Part shown: positions 33,321 to 42,603 of the stretch, piece by piece
How positions within the stretch are numbered: the first letter of the stretch is position 1
How the letters are laid out: each line of letters opens with the position of its first letter
DNA from: Companilactobacillus sp.
Lineage (GTDB): Bacteria; Bacillota; Bacilli; Lactobacillales; Lactobacillaceae
DNA length: 64,000 bases
Assembly: GCF_022484265.1 (NCBI RefSeq)
Contig: NZ_JAKVLR010000001.1
Location: 186,001-250,000, forward strand
Reading direction: 5' to 3'
Made by a program: the position numbers and the translations under genes
The notes under the pieces: generated by a model
The model's input: only the letters and a program-made list of their open reading frames with translations
What the model was told of the DNA's origin: nothing
Database searches by the model: none

Positions 33321-34649
33321 ATGAAACAATACGATGCAATTGTAATCGGCGGTGGCCCGGCTGGATTAGCAGCTGCTTATAAATTAAAATCTGCCGGCAA
33401 GAATACAGCGGTATTTGAAAATGACCTTTGGGGCGGCACTTGTCCTAATCGTGGCTGTGATCCAAAGAAAGTATTATTGAGTGCAGTTGAAGGACGTGAT
33501 CGGATTGCGCAGTTTCAAGGCAAGGGCTTTAGCAACGTCCCTTATGTTAACTGGACAGAACTAGAGGCATTTAAGAAGACCTTTACTGATCCCGTTTCAG
33601 CTGGTAGCAAGTCTGGCTTAGTCTCTGCTGGAATTGACACCTATGAAGGAAGTCCAAAATTTATTTCCGAGAATGCATTGAATTTAGGAGATGAAACTTT
33701 TCAGGCGAACGATTTCATTATCGCAACCGGACAACGTCCATCGATTTTAAATATCACAGGATCTGAAAACTTATTGACCAGCAACGAATTCTTGTCACTA
33801 AAAAAGATGCCTAAATCTATAACCTTTATTGGCGCAGGATACATTGCAATGGAGCTGGCCAATATTGCCAATGCTACCGGCGCTGAGGTTCATTTAATTC
33901 ATCATAATGACCGTCCACTGAAGGAGTTTGACCAAGAATATGTCAATGAAATGGTCGAACAAATGAAACAACGAGGGATTCAATTCCATTTCAATGTAGA
34001 CACCAAGGAAGTGGAAAAGGTAGATGACCATTACACAATTAAAGCAGATGACTTCATTTTAAACACTGATCTAGTTATTTGTGCTACTGGGCGAATCCCT
34101 AATGTTGAAGGGATGAGCTTGGATTCTGCTGGTGTTGAAATTGGCAAACGTGGCATCAAGGTCAATCAATATTTACAAACTACTAACAAGAATATTTACG
34201 CAGTCGGTGATGTGATCGACAAAACTGGTCCTAAGCTAACGCCAGTTGCTGGATTCGAAGCCGGATATGCTGTTGACCATATAATTGGAAATGATAATAA
34301 TCCAATTGACTATCCAGCAATTCCAACATTAGTCTACGGAAGTCCAAAACTAGCTAAAGTTGGCGTTTCGATTCCTGATGCTGAAAAAAATAAAGATAAG
34401 TATCACATCGTTGCCCAAGATTTGACTGGCTGGTTTACTTATCATCGGATAAACGAACCTGTTGCAAAAGCTAAAATCGTCTTTGATAACGATGATCAAA
34501 TCGTTGGAGCAACGATACTAACTGAACAAGCAGATGAACTCATCAATTTATTGACAGTCGCTATCGACAAGAAAATTAACAATGAAAAAGTTAACCAGAT
34601 CATCTTTGGCTATCCAACAGTTGCTAGTGATTTAGAATATTTGATTTAA
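33321..34649 (+). CDS. FAD-dependent pyridine nucleotide-disulfide oxidoreductase
   Basis: Two-domain flavoprotein of the glutathione reductase family, 442 residues from ATG 33321 (GGAGG at 33308-33312). The FAD fold is AIVIGGGPAGLAAAYKL, the redox disulfide is GGTCPNRGCDPKK, the NAD(P) fold is FIGAGYIAMELANIA, and a second FAD motif is IYAVGDV. The C-terminal dimer region, which in glutathione reductase supplies a catalytic HPT motif and Glu, here reads FGYPTVASDLEYLI. The His is replaced by Tyr, so it is probably not a classical glutathione reductase. Substrate unknown. Confidence 0.85.
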   Translation: MKQYDAIVIGGGPAGLAAAYKLKSAGKNTAVFENDLWGGTCPNRGCDPKKVLLSAVEGRDRIAQFQGKGFSNVPYVNWTELEAFKKTFTDPVSAGSKSGLVSAGIDTYEGSPKFISENALNLGDETFQANDFIIATGQRPSILNITGSENLLTSNEFLSLKKMPKSITFIGAGYIAMELANIANATGAEVHLIHHNDRPLKEFDQEYVNEMVEQMKQRGIQFHFNVDTKEVEKVDDHYTIKADDFILNTDLVICATGRIPNVEGMSLDSAGVEIGKRGIKVNQYLQTTNKNIYAVGDVIDKTGPKLTPVAGFEAGYAVDHIIGNDNNPIDYPAIPTLVYGSPKLAKVGVSIPDAEKNKDKYHIVAQDLTGWFTYHRINEPVAKAKIVFDNDDQIVGATILTEQADELINLLTVAIDKKINNEKVNQIIFGYPTVASDLEYLI

Positions 34650-34654
34650 TGAAA

Positions 34655-34680
34655 AAAGGAATCCCATTTGGGATTCCTTT
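34655..34680. terminator. bidirectional terminator between oxidoreductase gene and galE
   Basis: AAAGGAATCCC pairs exactly with GGGATTCCTTT across ATTT, with A- and T-runs on both sides. The two genes converge here. Confidence 0.85.
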
Positions 34681-35671
34681 AGTTGTCTTGATAACCATTT
34701 AAATGTTTTGATTTAAAGTTCCATGCATCCTGAATCATTTTGTGGACGTCGTCGAATTTTGGCTCCCAGCCAAGAACTTTTCTAGCTTTGTCACTGGCAG
34801 CAATCAATGTACTAGGGTCACCAGCACGTCTAGGACCAATCGTGGCGGGAATTTCTTTTTGAGTAACTTCTCTGGCAGCAGATAAGATTTCTTTGTTTGA
34901 AAAACCATTAGAAGAACCTAAATTAAAGATATTGCTTTGGTTGCCATCGCGTAGAAATTCCATTGCCAGGCGATGTGCTTCAGCAAGATCTTCGACGTGA
35001 ACGTAATCACGCACGTTAGTACCGTCTTTGGTATCGTAATCATCACCAAAGATCGTTAATTCATCACGTTGTCCGGCAGCAACTTCTAAGACAACTGGAA
35101 TCAAGTGAGTTTCTGGATGATGGTCTTCGCCGATACTGCCGTCAGCTTTCGCTCCAGCAACGTTGAAGTATCTGAGTGCTACGAATTTAATGCCATATGC
35201 AACGTCAGACCAATGCATGATTTTTTCCATAGCCAGTTTGCTTTCGCCATATGGGTTGGTCGGAATAGTTGGATCAATTTCTTTGATGGGAATTTGTTTA
35301 GGTTCACCATAGGTTGCAGCAGTCGATGAGAAGACGATATGCTTAACGTCGTTTTCATTCATTGCCTCTAACAACGAAATCATCCCATAGGTATTGTTGT
35401 CAAAATATTTAAGCGGGTTCTTCATTGATTCTGGAACGATTGAAAAAGCTGCAAAATGGATCACATCAGTGATATCTTCTTTTTGAAAAATTTCATTTAA
35501 AAAACTTTTGTCACGAACATCGCCCTGATAAAATTTTGCCTTGGGGTTAATAGCGGTTTTGTGTCCTGTTGCTAAATTATCAGCAACGACGACTTGATAG
35601 TCCATTTGACAAAGGTGATCGACCGTGTGGGAACCGATGTATCCGGCTCCACCTAATACTAGAATACTCAT
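34679..35671 (-). CDS. galE: UDP-glucose 4-epimerase
   Basis: Interconverts UDP-glucose and UDP-galactose (Leloir pathway, wall sugar supply). The Rossmann motif VLGGAGYIGSHTVDHL is at the N-terminus. The catalytic Ser/Thr and YxxxK are in SSTAATYGEP and YGESKLAMEK, followed by RYFNVAGA. 330 residues is standard for the short-chain dehydrogenase type. The gene stands alone on the minus strand, not in a gal operon. Confidence 0.96.
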   Translation of the reverse strand: MSILVLGGAGYIGSHTVDHLCQMDYQVVVADNLATGHKTAINPKAKFYQGDVRDKSFLNEIFQKEDITDVIHFAAFSIVPESMKNPLKYFDNNTYGMISLLEAMNENDVKHIVFSSTAATYGEPKQIPIKEIDPTIPTNPYGESKLAMEKIMHWSDVAYGIKFVALRYFNVAGAKADGSIGEDHHPETHLIPVVLEVAAGQRDELTIFGDDYDTKDGTNVRDYVHVEDLAEAHRLAMEFLRDGNQSNIFNLGSSNGFSNKEILSAAREVTQKEIPATIGPRRAGDPSTLIAASDKARKVLGWEPKFDDVHKMIQDAWNFKSKHLNGYQDN

Positions 35672-35850
35672 TTATTTACCTCCGAATTTGATATACTAAT
35701 AAATATGATAATGAAGTTAAGATTAATTGAGTGACCTTTAAGTAACCTTAAACTACTATGATTTGGCAGAAGTCTCAATAATTTAACTTTTGAATTTAAA
35801 TAAGATATTATTACCACGAAGATAATAAATCTAAGAATGTGAAGGATACT

Positions 35851-36513
35851 ATGAGAAAATTTTTTTCAATCACGGGAATAGTTTTACTGTTTCTAGTTGC
35901 ACTAGGTTTGATATTTAATGAACCTTTGAAAGAATTTGCCGTTGACCACATGTCTAATCGTTATCTCAGCTCTTTGACAGCTGATCAAGTGGACAAGAAT
36001 CAACATAAGAAGGCAAATTATGACTTCAAGAAGGTCAAGCCTTTGAGTGCATCTCAAGTTGCCAAGGCATCCGTCAATAATGACGCTGCGACGATCGGTA
36101 AAATGTCGGTACCTTCAGTTGGATTATACTTACCTATATTAAAGGGCCTGAGTAATGATGCACTGTCCACAGGCGGCGGTACAATGAAGCCGAATGAGAA
36201 GATGGGCAAAGGCAATTACGCCTTAGCAGGACATTATATGACCAATAAGGGTGTCTTGTTTTCAAGACTCGAAAATGTTCAACTCGGAGATCTAGCATAC
36301 ATCACTGATATGAAACATGTTTATACGTATAAGGTTTACTACAAGAAAGTCGTTGCTCCAACAGCAGTTTATTTGATCGATGATTCTCCTGGCAAAAAAC
36401 TTTTGACACTGATCACTTGTGCTGATGGGGGTACGAATCGTTGGGCCATCCAAGGTTCATTGGTCAAAACCCAAAAGGCAACCAACAAATCATTGTCCGT
36501 ATTTGCAAAATAA
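35851..36513 (+). CDS. srtA: class A sortase
   Basis: Membrane-anchored transpeptidase joining LPxTG proteins to peptidoglycan. An N-terminal transmembrane anchor (FFSITGIVLLFLVALGLIF) is followed by the sortase barrel. Catalytic residues are His in LAGHYM, Cys in TLITC and Arg in TNRWAIQG. ATG 35851 with GAAGGA upstream gives 220 residues. The secreted protein at 29876 lacks the LPxTG motif, so substrates lie elsewhere in the genome. Confidence 0.95.
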   Translation: MRKFFSITGIVLLFLVALGLIFNEPLKEFAVDHMSNRYLSSLTADQVDKNQHKKANYDFKKVKPLSASQVAKASVNNDAATIGKMSVPSVGLYLPILKGLSNDALSTGGGTMKPNEKMGKGNYALAGHYMTNKGVLFSRLENVQLGDLAYITDMKHVYTYKVYYKKVVAPTAVYLIDDSPGKKLLTLITCADGGTNRWAIQGSLVKTQKATNKSLSVFAK

Positions 36514-36535
36514 GTCGTGAGGCTTATTTTTTTTT
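36507..36535 (+). terminator. terminator at the sortase gene end
   Basis: AAAATAAG pairs with CTTATTTT across an 8-nt loop, followed by a T-run. The stem includes the stop codon. Confidence 0.6.
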
Positions 36536-36575
36536 GAGTTTAATTGTTATAATAAATTGGTTAGTAGGTGATGTA

Positions 36576-38888
36576 TTGGTTTCAATCAAGTGGACAAAAC
36601 GTAAAAGTCCAACCAAAGAAGAAATTGCAAAGTTCGCAACCGATAATAATGTCAGCAATATTGTTGCGGAATTATTGTTAGAGCGAGATTTCAGTAATCA
36701 AAATGAAGTAAATGATTTTTTGCATCCAGACGTTTCAGGTCTCCAAGATCCATTTGCCTTAAATGACATGGATAAGGCATTAGAGACATTAGATGAAGTC
36801 ATGCAACGCGAGGGGAAGATTGCTATTTATGGCGATTACGATGCTGATGGAGTAACAAGTGCTTCAATCATGCGTTTGACTCTCAAAAAAATGGGCGTTG
36901 ATCCAATCGTATTTATTCCCAATCGTTTCAAAGACGGCTACGGTCCTAATTTAGATGAGTACAAGAAATTAGTTGAACAAAAACATATCGACTTGTTGAT
37001 AACGGTCGATAATGGTGTTAGTGGAAAAGAACAAGTTAAATATTTGAAAGACCAAGGCGTCAAAGTTATTATTACTGATCACCATGATTTGCCAGCCGAA
37101 CTGCCTGAAGCTGATGCAATCGTGCATCCGACGATTCCTGGTTCTGAATATCCTTGTCCATACTTATCAGGTGCAGGTGTGGCATTTAAGTTTGCTGACG
37201 CGCTCTTAGGAGACGATGCACTAGAGTTTGTTGATCTAGCTGCTATTGGTACTGTTGCTGATTCAGTTGCTTTAAAGGGTGAGAATCGCGTGATCGTGAC
37301 CGAAGGATTAAAGCGGATGAAAGACAATCATCACGTGGGACTTGAGGCTTTGGTCAAAAAGTGCAAGTTAAAGCTCAACCAGATCTCTGAAGAAGATATT
37401 GGTTTCAAGATTGCTCCAAGATTAAACGCCATCGGCCGTTTAGATGACGCTAGTTCAGCGATGGAGCTCTTGACGACGAGCGATGAAGGCTTGGCTAAAG
37501 AAATCGTTGACGAGACCGAGGAAATCAATGCCAAACGTCAAGGTTTGGTTGCTAGTGCTTATGCAGATGCACAAGATCAAATTGAACAACAAGCTGAAAA
37601 TGGCGTGTTAGTTTTAACTAGCGATCAATGGCATCAAGGTATCTTAGGTATCGTTGCCAGTCGAGTAGTTGACCAGACCCACAAGCCAACTATGGTACTT
37701 CAATATGATAAGGATTCAGAGTTGTACAAGGGTTCGGGAAGAAGTCCAGAAGGATTTAATTTGTTCGATGCTTTGAATGCCCATCACGATTTATTTGCTG
37801 GATTTGGGGGACATGCGCAAGCATGTGGTTTTTCAATTGCGGAACCTGAATTGAATCAACTGATTCCATTGCTTCAAGAGGAACCTGCCAAGCAATCATT
37901 CGACCCAAATAGTCCGGTAGAAAAAGTTTTTGATCTGGATTTGAAGATCAAGGATTTTAACTTTGACTTAATTAAAGAAATTAACCAACTAGCACCGTTT
38001 GGAATGGGAAACCCTAAGCCAGTGATCCAATTGAGGGATGTTAGATTTACCAACAGTCAGTCTGTAGGAAAAGACGCTACCCATTTGAAAACAACGATTT
38101 CAGATTCCAACAATCAAGTTTCTGCAATTGGTTTTAACCTTTATGAAAAAGAACAAGAGAATAAAGATAGCATTTGTGATGTATACGGCGAGCTAGGTGT
38201 CAATGAATGGGCAGGTCGAAAAAATCTACAAATGATGATCAATGACTTTGAAGTTTCACCAGAAGCGGCTGAGTTAAATCATTTGCAAAAAATTTATATC
38301 GACTATCGTCAAAAGATCTTATCCAAACAATTGATGAATCGTTTCGATGCCATTGTCTGCTTTAATCAAGCATATTATGAAATGCTGCAAAGACATGATC
38401 TCGACTGTAAGATAATCATGTTCGATGAGAACTGCGATGGTCAAAATATTTTGATTTATGATCGACCTCATAACCTTGAACTGTTCAAACAATTTTTAGC
38501 TAAAAACAAAACGGCTCATACAGCGCTTTATCTGCATACCACATTAACAAGCAGATATTTGAAACCTGATATGAATAATATGAAAGAATTTTTAAAATAT
38601 TTGTATTCGCATGAAAATATCAAGCCATCTGATATGGATGTTGTTGCCAATTACCTTAATATTGATAAAAATGACATTGATTTCTATTTAAAAGTGTTTT
38701 TTGAACTGAGTTTTGTTAAAATGGTAAATGGCTTTGTTAAAAAGGCTGAAGTATCAGAACAACGCGAATTAATCGAATCTCCAACTTATTTGAAACGATT
38801 ACAACGCAATGATGTTGAAAAAATACTAATTGAGTCTGATTTTGACAATTTGTTGAACTGGATCAGCGAGTTCGATTGTCATAACTAG
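36576..38888 (+). CDS. recJ: single-stranded-DNA-specific exonuclease RecJ
   Basis: 5'-3' ssDNA exonuclease for recombination and repair. DHH motifs are YGDYDADGVTSAS and TDHHD, and the DHHA1 region carries GFGGHAQACGF. The long C-terminal extension is typical of Lactobacillales RecJ. TTG 36576 is the likely start: AGGTGA lies just upstream, while the open frame runs back into the sortase gene without a better site. Product 770 residues. TATAAT at 36549 may serve it. Confidence 0.92.
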   Translation: MVSIKWTKRKSPTKEEIAKFATDNNVSNIVAELLLERDFSNQNEVNDFLHPDVSGLQDPFALNDMDKALETLDEVMQREGKIAIYGDYDADGVTSASIMRLTLKKMGVDPIVFIPNRFKDGYGPNLDEYKKLVEQKHIDLLITVDNGVSGKEQVKYLKDQGVKVIITDHHDLPAELPEADAIVHPTIPGSEYPCPYLSGAGVAFKFADALLGDDALEFVDLAAIGTVADSVALKGENRVIVTEGLKRMKDNHHVGLEALVKKCKLKLNQISEEDIGFKIAPRLNAIGRLDDASSAMELLTTSDEGLAKEIVDETEEINAKRQGLVASAYADAQDQIEQQAENGVLVLTSDQWHQGILGIVASRVVDQTHKPTMVLQYDKDSELYKGSGRSPEGFNLFDALNAHHDLFAGFGGHAQACGFSIAEPELNQLIPLLQEEPAKQSFDPNSPVEKVFDLDLKIKDFNFDLIKEINQLAPFGMGNPKPVIQLRDVRFTNSQSVGKDATHLKTTISDSNNQVSAIGFNLYEKEQENKDSICDVYGELGVNEWAGRKNLQMMINDFEVSPEAAELNHLQKIYIDYRQKILSKQLMNRFDAIVCFNQAYYEMLQRHDLDCKIIMFDENCDGQNILIYDRPHNLELFKQFLAKNKTAHTALYLHTTLTSRYLKPDMNNMKEFLKYLYSHENIKPSDMDVVANYLNIDKNDIDFYLKVFFELSFVKMVNGFVKKAEVSEQRELIESPTYLKRLQRNDVEKILIESDFDNLLNWISEFDCHN

Positions 38889-38904
38889 ATTGAATGGAGA
38901 ATGA

Positions 38905-39426
38905 ATGATGGATATTGATTTTAAGAAATATGTTGCCAACGTTCCGGATTTTCCAGAACCAGGTGTACTATTTCGAGACATTTCACCACTAATGCTGGAT
39001 GGAAAGGCTTATGCTGCTGCTACTGACGAAATTGTCGATTATGCAAAGAGTCGTGGCGCAGAAATGATTGCTGGACCTGAAGCACGTGGATTCATCGTGG
39101 GATGTCCAGTAGCTTATAAGTTAGGAGTAGGTTTTGCTCCAGCTCGTAAGAAAGGGAAGCTCCCTAGAGAAACAGTCTCAGTTACTTACGATCTTGAATA
39201 TGGTCAAGGATCCCTCTGGATGCAAAAAGACGCCGTTAAACCAGGACAAAAGGTCCTAGTTGTTGACGATCTAATGGCAACAGGTGGAACTTTAGCAGCA
39301 ACTATTAAGTTAGTTGAACAACTTGGCGGAATCGTCGTCGGAACTGCTTTCTTGATTGAATTAAAAGATTTACACGGTCGTGACAAAATTAAAGGCTACG
39401 ACATGTTTACATTGATGCAGTATTAA
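38905..39426 (+). CDS. apt: adenine phosphoribosyltransferase
   Basis: Purine salvage: adenine plus PRPP gives AMP. The PRPP-binding motif is VLVVDDLMATGGTL (about residues 119-132). The N-terminal FPEPGVLFRDISPLM and AGPEARGFIVGCPVAY are Apt signatures. ATG 38905 and ATG 38908 are both usable, with GGAG at 38896. 173 residues. Follows recJ, as is common in lactobacilli. Confidence 0.97.
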   Translation: MMDIDFKKYVANVPDFPEPGVLFRDISPLMLDGKAYAAATDEIVDYAKSRGAEMIAGPEARGFIVGCPVAYKLGVGFAPARKKGKLPRETVSVTYDLEYGQGSLWMQKDAVKPGQKVLVVDDLMATGGTLAATIKLVEQLGGIVVGTAFLIELKDLHGRDKIKGYDMFTLMQY

Positions 39427-39461
39427 TATTAAAATAAGAGAGTAGAAATACTCTTTATCAT

Positions 39462-39549
39462 GGTGAGTTGGCAGAGTGGTAATGCACCGGACTCGAAATC
39501 CGGCGAACCGGTTAATACCGGCGCGCAGGTTCAAATCCTGTACTCACCT
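39462..39549 (+). tRNA. tRNA-Ser (anticodon CGA)
   Basis: The acceptor stem GGTGAGT pairs with ACTCACC (39542-39548). The anticodon loop reads CTCGAAA, so the anticodon is CGA (UCG codons). The long variable arm (AACCGG pairing with CCGGCG-side bases) is typical of type II tRNA-Ser, and the T-loop is TTCAAAT. CCA is not encoded. The integrase gene is the next gene, so this tRNA is the probable prophage attachment locus. Confidence 0.95.
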
Positions 39550-39565
39550 TATATAGCACTTTTGG

Positions 39566-39588
39566 GAGTTCCTACGGGAACTCTTTTT
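39566..39588 (+). terminator. terminator after tRNA-Ser
   Basis: GAGTTCC pairs exactly with GGAACTC across TACG, followed by TTTTT. Confidence 0.75.
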
Positions 39589-39643
39589 GTTTAGTTAAAT
39601 GTTGATATGACGGCGTTTATAGGCGTTTTTGAAATTTATAAGT

Positions 39644-39723
39644 ATTCCCGGAAATTCCCGAGTTTTGAAATTCTTGTCCCCAATTTGTCCCCAATTTGCT
39701 TAAATTGCGACATTTGGGGACAA
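39644..39723. repeat. short repeats between tRNA-Ser and integrase gene (candidate attL arm sites)
   Basis: ATTCCCG occurs at 39644 and 39654. TTGTCCCCAA occurs directly at 39674 and 39685, an 11-bp period, and inverted at 39714. Such phased and inverted repeats beside an integrase gene resemble arm-type integrase or excisionase sites. The attL core itself cannot be fixed without the right prophage end. Confidence 0.5.
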
Positions 39724-39724
39724 A

Positions 39725-39771
39725 AACGGCTGTACCCGTTGGTAGATAATAGGTACAGCCGTTATTTTTTT
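39725..39771. terminator. terminator of the integrase gene
   Basis: AACGGCTGTACC pairs exactly with GGTACAGCCGTT, flanked by an A-run on the left and a T-run on the right, so it works in both directions. Confidence 0.8.
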
Positions 39772-40909
39772 ATTTTGATAGACGTTCCATAGCTTGGATA
39801 GTTAGATCAGTTTGTTCCTTGTCCTGTTCCTCTAATAGATGTTCATAGACTCGGCTTGTAATCATAGTATTTGCATGTCCTAAAAATTGGGATACATATT
39901 TCATTTGTACTCCCGTGGATAATAAATAGCTAGCAAAAGTATGACGTAACCCATGTGGGCGAATTTGGTTAGCTGTAGGGATTCCTACTTGAGTTTGAAT
40001 GTACTTCATTGATTTAATCAAACCTGCATCAGAAGGGATTTTACCGTTCTTAGAAAGGAACACAATATTATCGTTGTTTCTAATTTCACTCTGTGATATC
40101 AGCCACTCATTCTGCTCCATCTTTAGTTGCTTTAGAATCACAGCTAATTCATCAAGCAACGGAATAACACGTTTTGATGTCTTTGATTTAGTTCGTTGCT
40201 GAATCTCACCGGCATCCATATAATCGTACACGCTATCCACAGTAATTGTTTTACTCTTAAAGTCGATTGCTGACCATCTAAGCCCGCTTATCTCCTCAAA
40301 CCTTAAACCAGTATATGCACCAGTCAATACTTCGTAATAGGTGATACTATTGTACGATTTATGTTTGTTCGTATAGCCAATGACTTTTTGGAAATCAGAA
40401 ATGGAAAGATACTTTTTAGACTTTTTTCTTTTTGATGTCCCACTGATCTTAACTTTACGAGTGAAGTCAGAATATATTATTTGGTCATCAATTGCATCTT
40501 GAACACATGACCGTATTATTCCATTAGTTTTTTCACAGGTCAGTGTTGACCGTGTTTTCATGTAATCATTCATGAATTCTTGATACTGCATTTTAGTCAC
40601 TTCATTAAGTCGAGTGAGTGGGAAATAGTTATTGATGACTGTAGCAATGTTATTAAACCGATTCATAGAAGTTTTACCTACATTAGGTTTCTTATAAACA
40701 TTCACCCAATTTCTATAGTAATCATAAAAAGTGGTATTGCTATCAATAATGCTACTGCCTCGAATTAAACTATTTTCCATTTCATTTGCAGCAACCTTAG
40801 CTTCTTTTTTAGTATTGAATGATTTTGTTTTTGATTTCCATTTTCCATCAGCATCTTTATATTTAATTCGATATTTCCATTTTCTTCCAACTTTTTCAAA
40901 GTTTGCCAT
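39770..40909 (-). CDS. int: phage tyrosine recombinase (integrase)
   Basis: Integrates and excises the prophage. The N-terminal arm-binding domain (KVGRKWKYRIKYKDADGKWK) is of the AP2-like type, followed by a SAM-like core-binding domain. The catalytic domain has Arg in TGLRFEEISGL, HGLRHTFAS, the second His in FLGHAN and the nucleophile Tyr in SRVYEHLL. 379 residues. TTAGGAGG precedes the start on the minus strand. It lies beside tRNA-Ser, the usual integration arrangement. Confidence 0.97.
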   Translation of the reverse strand: MANFEKVGRKWKYRIKYKDADGKWKSKTKSFNTKKEAKVAANEMENSLIRGSSIIDSNTTFYDYYRNWVNVYKKPNVGKTSMNRFNNIATVINNYFPLTRLNEVTKMQYQEFMNDYMKTRSTLTCEKTNGIIRSCVQDAIDDQIIYSDFTRKVKISGTSKRKKSKKYLSISDFQKVIGYTNKHKSYNSITYYEVLTGAYTGLRFEEISGLRWSAIDFKSKTITVDSVYDYMDAGEIQQRTKSKTSKRVIPLLDELAVILKQLKMEQNEWLISQSEIRNNDNIVFLSKNGKIPSDAGLIKSMKYIQTQVGIPTANQIRPHGLRHTFASYLLSTGVQMKYVSQFLGHANTMITSRVYEHLLEEQDKEQTDLTIQAMERLSK

Positions 40910-40979
40910 GACTGTACCTCCTAATTTAGGTAAAAATAAATAAGCCTAGTTATAGACTTAGATTTATTTTTGTGATTAA

Positions 40980-42140
40980 TTAATCGTTTAAATGCTGGAT
41001 TGCATAGTCAGCCTGCTCTTGAGTAAATTCTTCACCATATTGAGATGTTAATTGTTCTTGAATATCGTTAGGTGACATGCTCATTTTGTCTTGATAATCT
41101 TTAGCTTTTTTTAAAGCATTTTCATCCCAATTAACCTTTACATTATCAACCGCATATTGTGCAGCTTCAGCTGAAAAACCATCACCGAACTGTGAAGTAA
41201 GCTGGTCATAAATTCCTTGTTGTGACATATTCATAACTTTAGCATATCTATTAGCACGGAGTAGCGCTAACTTGTATTCTGTAGGAACTTTACCATTTGA
41301 TGAAGATGAATCATCTGTTTCAGAATCTGAACTTTTTGCTGTATTAGATTTAATGTCTTGCTTCTTTTTATGATTAGGATTTTCAATAAAAATAGAGTCA
41401 TCATTTTTAGTAGCTCTATTTTTCACTTTTGCAGAAAAATCATATTCCTTTTCTTTTTTATCATTTTCCCCTGTACCAGGCCCATTTAAAGTAGTAGCCC
41501 ATTTACCATCAGATTTTACATGTAAAGTTTTAACTACAGAATAGTTCATATCAGGATCAGTAATTTTAATAGTTGAATGTGGTGAGGCAGTTCCACTCAC
41601 TGAAACAGTATTATCATTACCATTATTTAAAGTAAGTGTTCCCACATCGTTAGCATTTTTTATATGGAACTTTGTATACGCAGAATCAGGTATATCACTT
41701 ACCGAAACTTTTACTGAATTTGACTTTTTACCATTTTTTGAAGATACAATTTTATAATCAGTATTATTGTCTAAATTTTTAGCTGTAAAATTACCCTTAT
41801 TATCTGCTTTTACGTTTATATTCTTATCGACTCCGTAAGTATCCTTTAGCGTGACCATTGCATTCGAAAGTGTTTTGCCGGTTAATATTCCTTTTTGACT
41901 AGTTCCAGTCAATTTTATATGTTTAGTATCTACAGATAAGAATGGTGTTGGATTAATAATTTCTTCTGCATTGGCTGTAATTCCTTTGAACAACGGGACA
42001 ATCAAGATGATTGAAATAATTACTAAAGCAACAAATGGTATTTTATTGTTGTTTAATCCTTTGTAAAATTTTAAAAGTGCATAAGCAAGAATAGCAATGA
42101 TAGCAACATCAAGTATCATTCCAAATATATTTAAACTCAT
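40980..42140 (-). CDS. membrane-anchored Ltp-like protein (probable superinfection exclusion)
   Basis: 386 residues from the ATG preceded by TGGAGGAAATT. Two hydrophobic N-terminal segments (DVAIIAILAYALL and FVALVIISIILIVPLF) anchor it outside. The middle part looks like beta-rich extracellular domains. The C-terminus has two tandem roughly 45-residue Ltp-type repeats containing YDQLTSQFGDGFSAEAAQYAVDN and QEQLTSQYGEEFTQEQADYAI. Ltp of Streptococcus phage TP-J34 has such repeats and blocks DNA injection by other phages. Position in the lysogeny module between int and the repressor fits expression from the prophage. Function is inferred. Confidence 0.75.
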   Translation of the reverse strand: MSLNIFGMILDVAIIAILAYALLKFYKGLNNNKIPFVALVIISIILIVPLFKGITANAEEIINPTPFLSVDTKHIKLTGTSQKGILTGKTLSNAMVTLKDTYGVDKNINVKADNKGNFTAKNLDNNTDYKIVSSKNGKKSNSVKVSVSDIPDSAYTKFHIKNANDVGTLTLNNGNDNTVSVSGTASPHSTIKITDPDMNYSVVKTLHVKSDGKWATTLNGPGTGENDKKEKEYDFSAKVKNRATKNDDSIFIENPNHKKKQDIKSNTAKSSDSETDDSSSSNGKVPTEYKLALLRANRYAKVMNMSQQGIYDQLTSQFGDGFSAEAAQYAVDNVKVNWDENALKKAKDYQDKMSMSPNDIQEQLTSQYGEEFTQEQADYAIQHLND

Positions 42141-42201
42141 AATTTCCTCCATAAATATATATTTAATCAGTATAAGTGTATCAGAAGGGATGTATTAAAA
42201 A

Positions 42202-42600
42202 TCACATTACAACCATTTTTCTTTTGGCAATGTATTCATATCTCAATGGAATACAGAATTGCTGTAGAAACATAATATAGCTATTGAAGTGGATATCATA
42301 ATCTTTACAATATTGTAGTAGTAAATCTATAGCTACTTTATTAGCAGCACTTTCAGCATTAATCTTCCCCACACCAGACTTGTCATACATATAGCAAGAA
42401 TCACCATTAAGCATATGACCAATCTCATGAGCTACCACCATTGGTAGTTCCTCTTGCTTGTACCAATTCGTATTAATAAACATCATGTTACGTTCTGGTA
42501 TAGCTAAGGAAGGCCAATCAGAATCTATTCCATTAAGTAATTCGAATCCTATGTGATTATCTAGTGCGTAATTCAGTAAGTAAGTTGTAACATCACTCAT
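42202..42600 (-). CDS. ImmA/IrrE-family metallopeptidase
   Basis: 132-residue zinc peptidase-like protein with the HExxH motif in VVAHEIGHMLNGD. In ICEBs1 the ImmA peptidase cleaves the ImmR repressor to induce the element. This gene lies directly downstream of the CI-like gene on the same strand, so it is likely to inactivate that repressor on induction. GGGGG lies upstream of the start. Confidence 0.88.
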   Translation of the reverse strand: MSDVTTYLLNYALDNHIGFELLNGIDSDWPSLAIPERNMMFINTNWYKQEELPMVVAHEIGHMLNGDSCYMYDKSGVGKINAESAANKVAIDLLLQYCKDYDIHFNSYIMFLQQFCIPLRYEYIAKRKMVVM

Positions 42601-42603
42601 ATA

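Noticed and set aside
36441..36575. Longer recJ start inside the sortase gene
   Set aside because: The extension would lie in the sortase coding sequence and across a terminator, without a ribosome binding site.
39462..39549. Prophage core attachment sequence within tRNA-Ser
   Set aside because: Likely by position, but the core cannot be defined because the right prophage end is outside the window; no coordinates are claimed.
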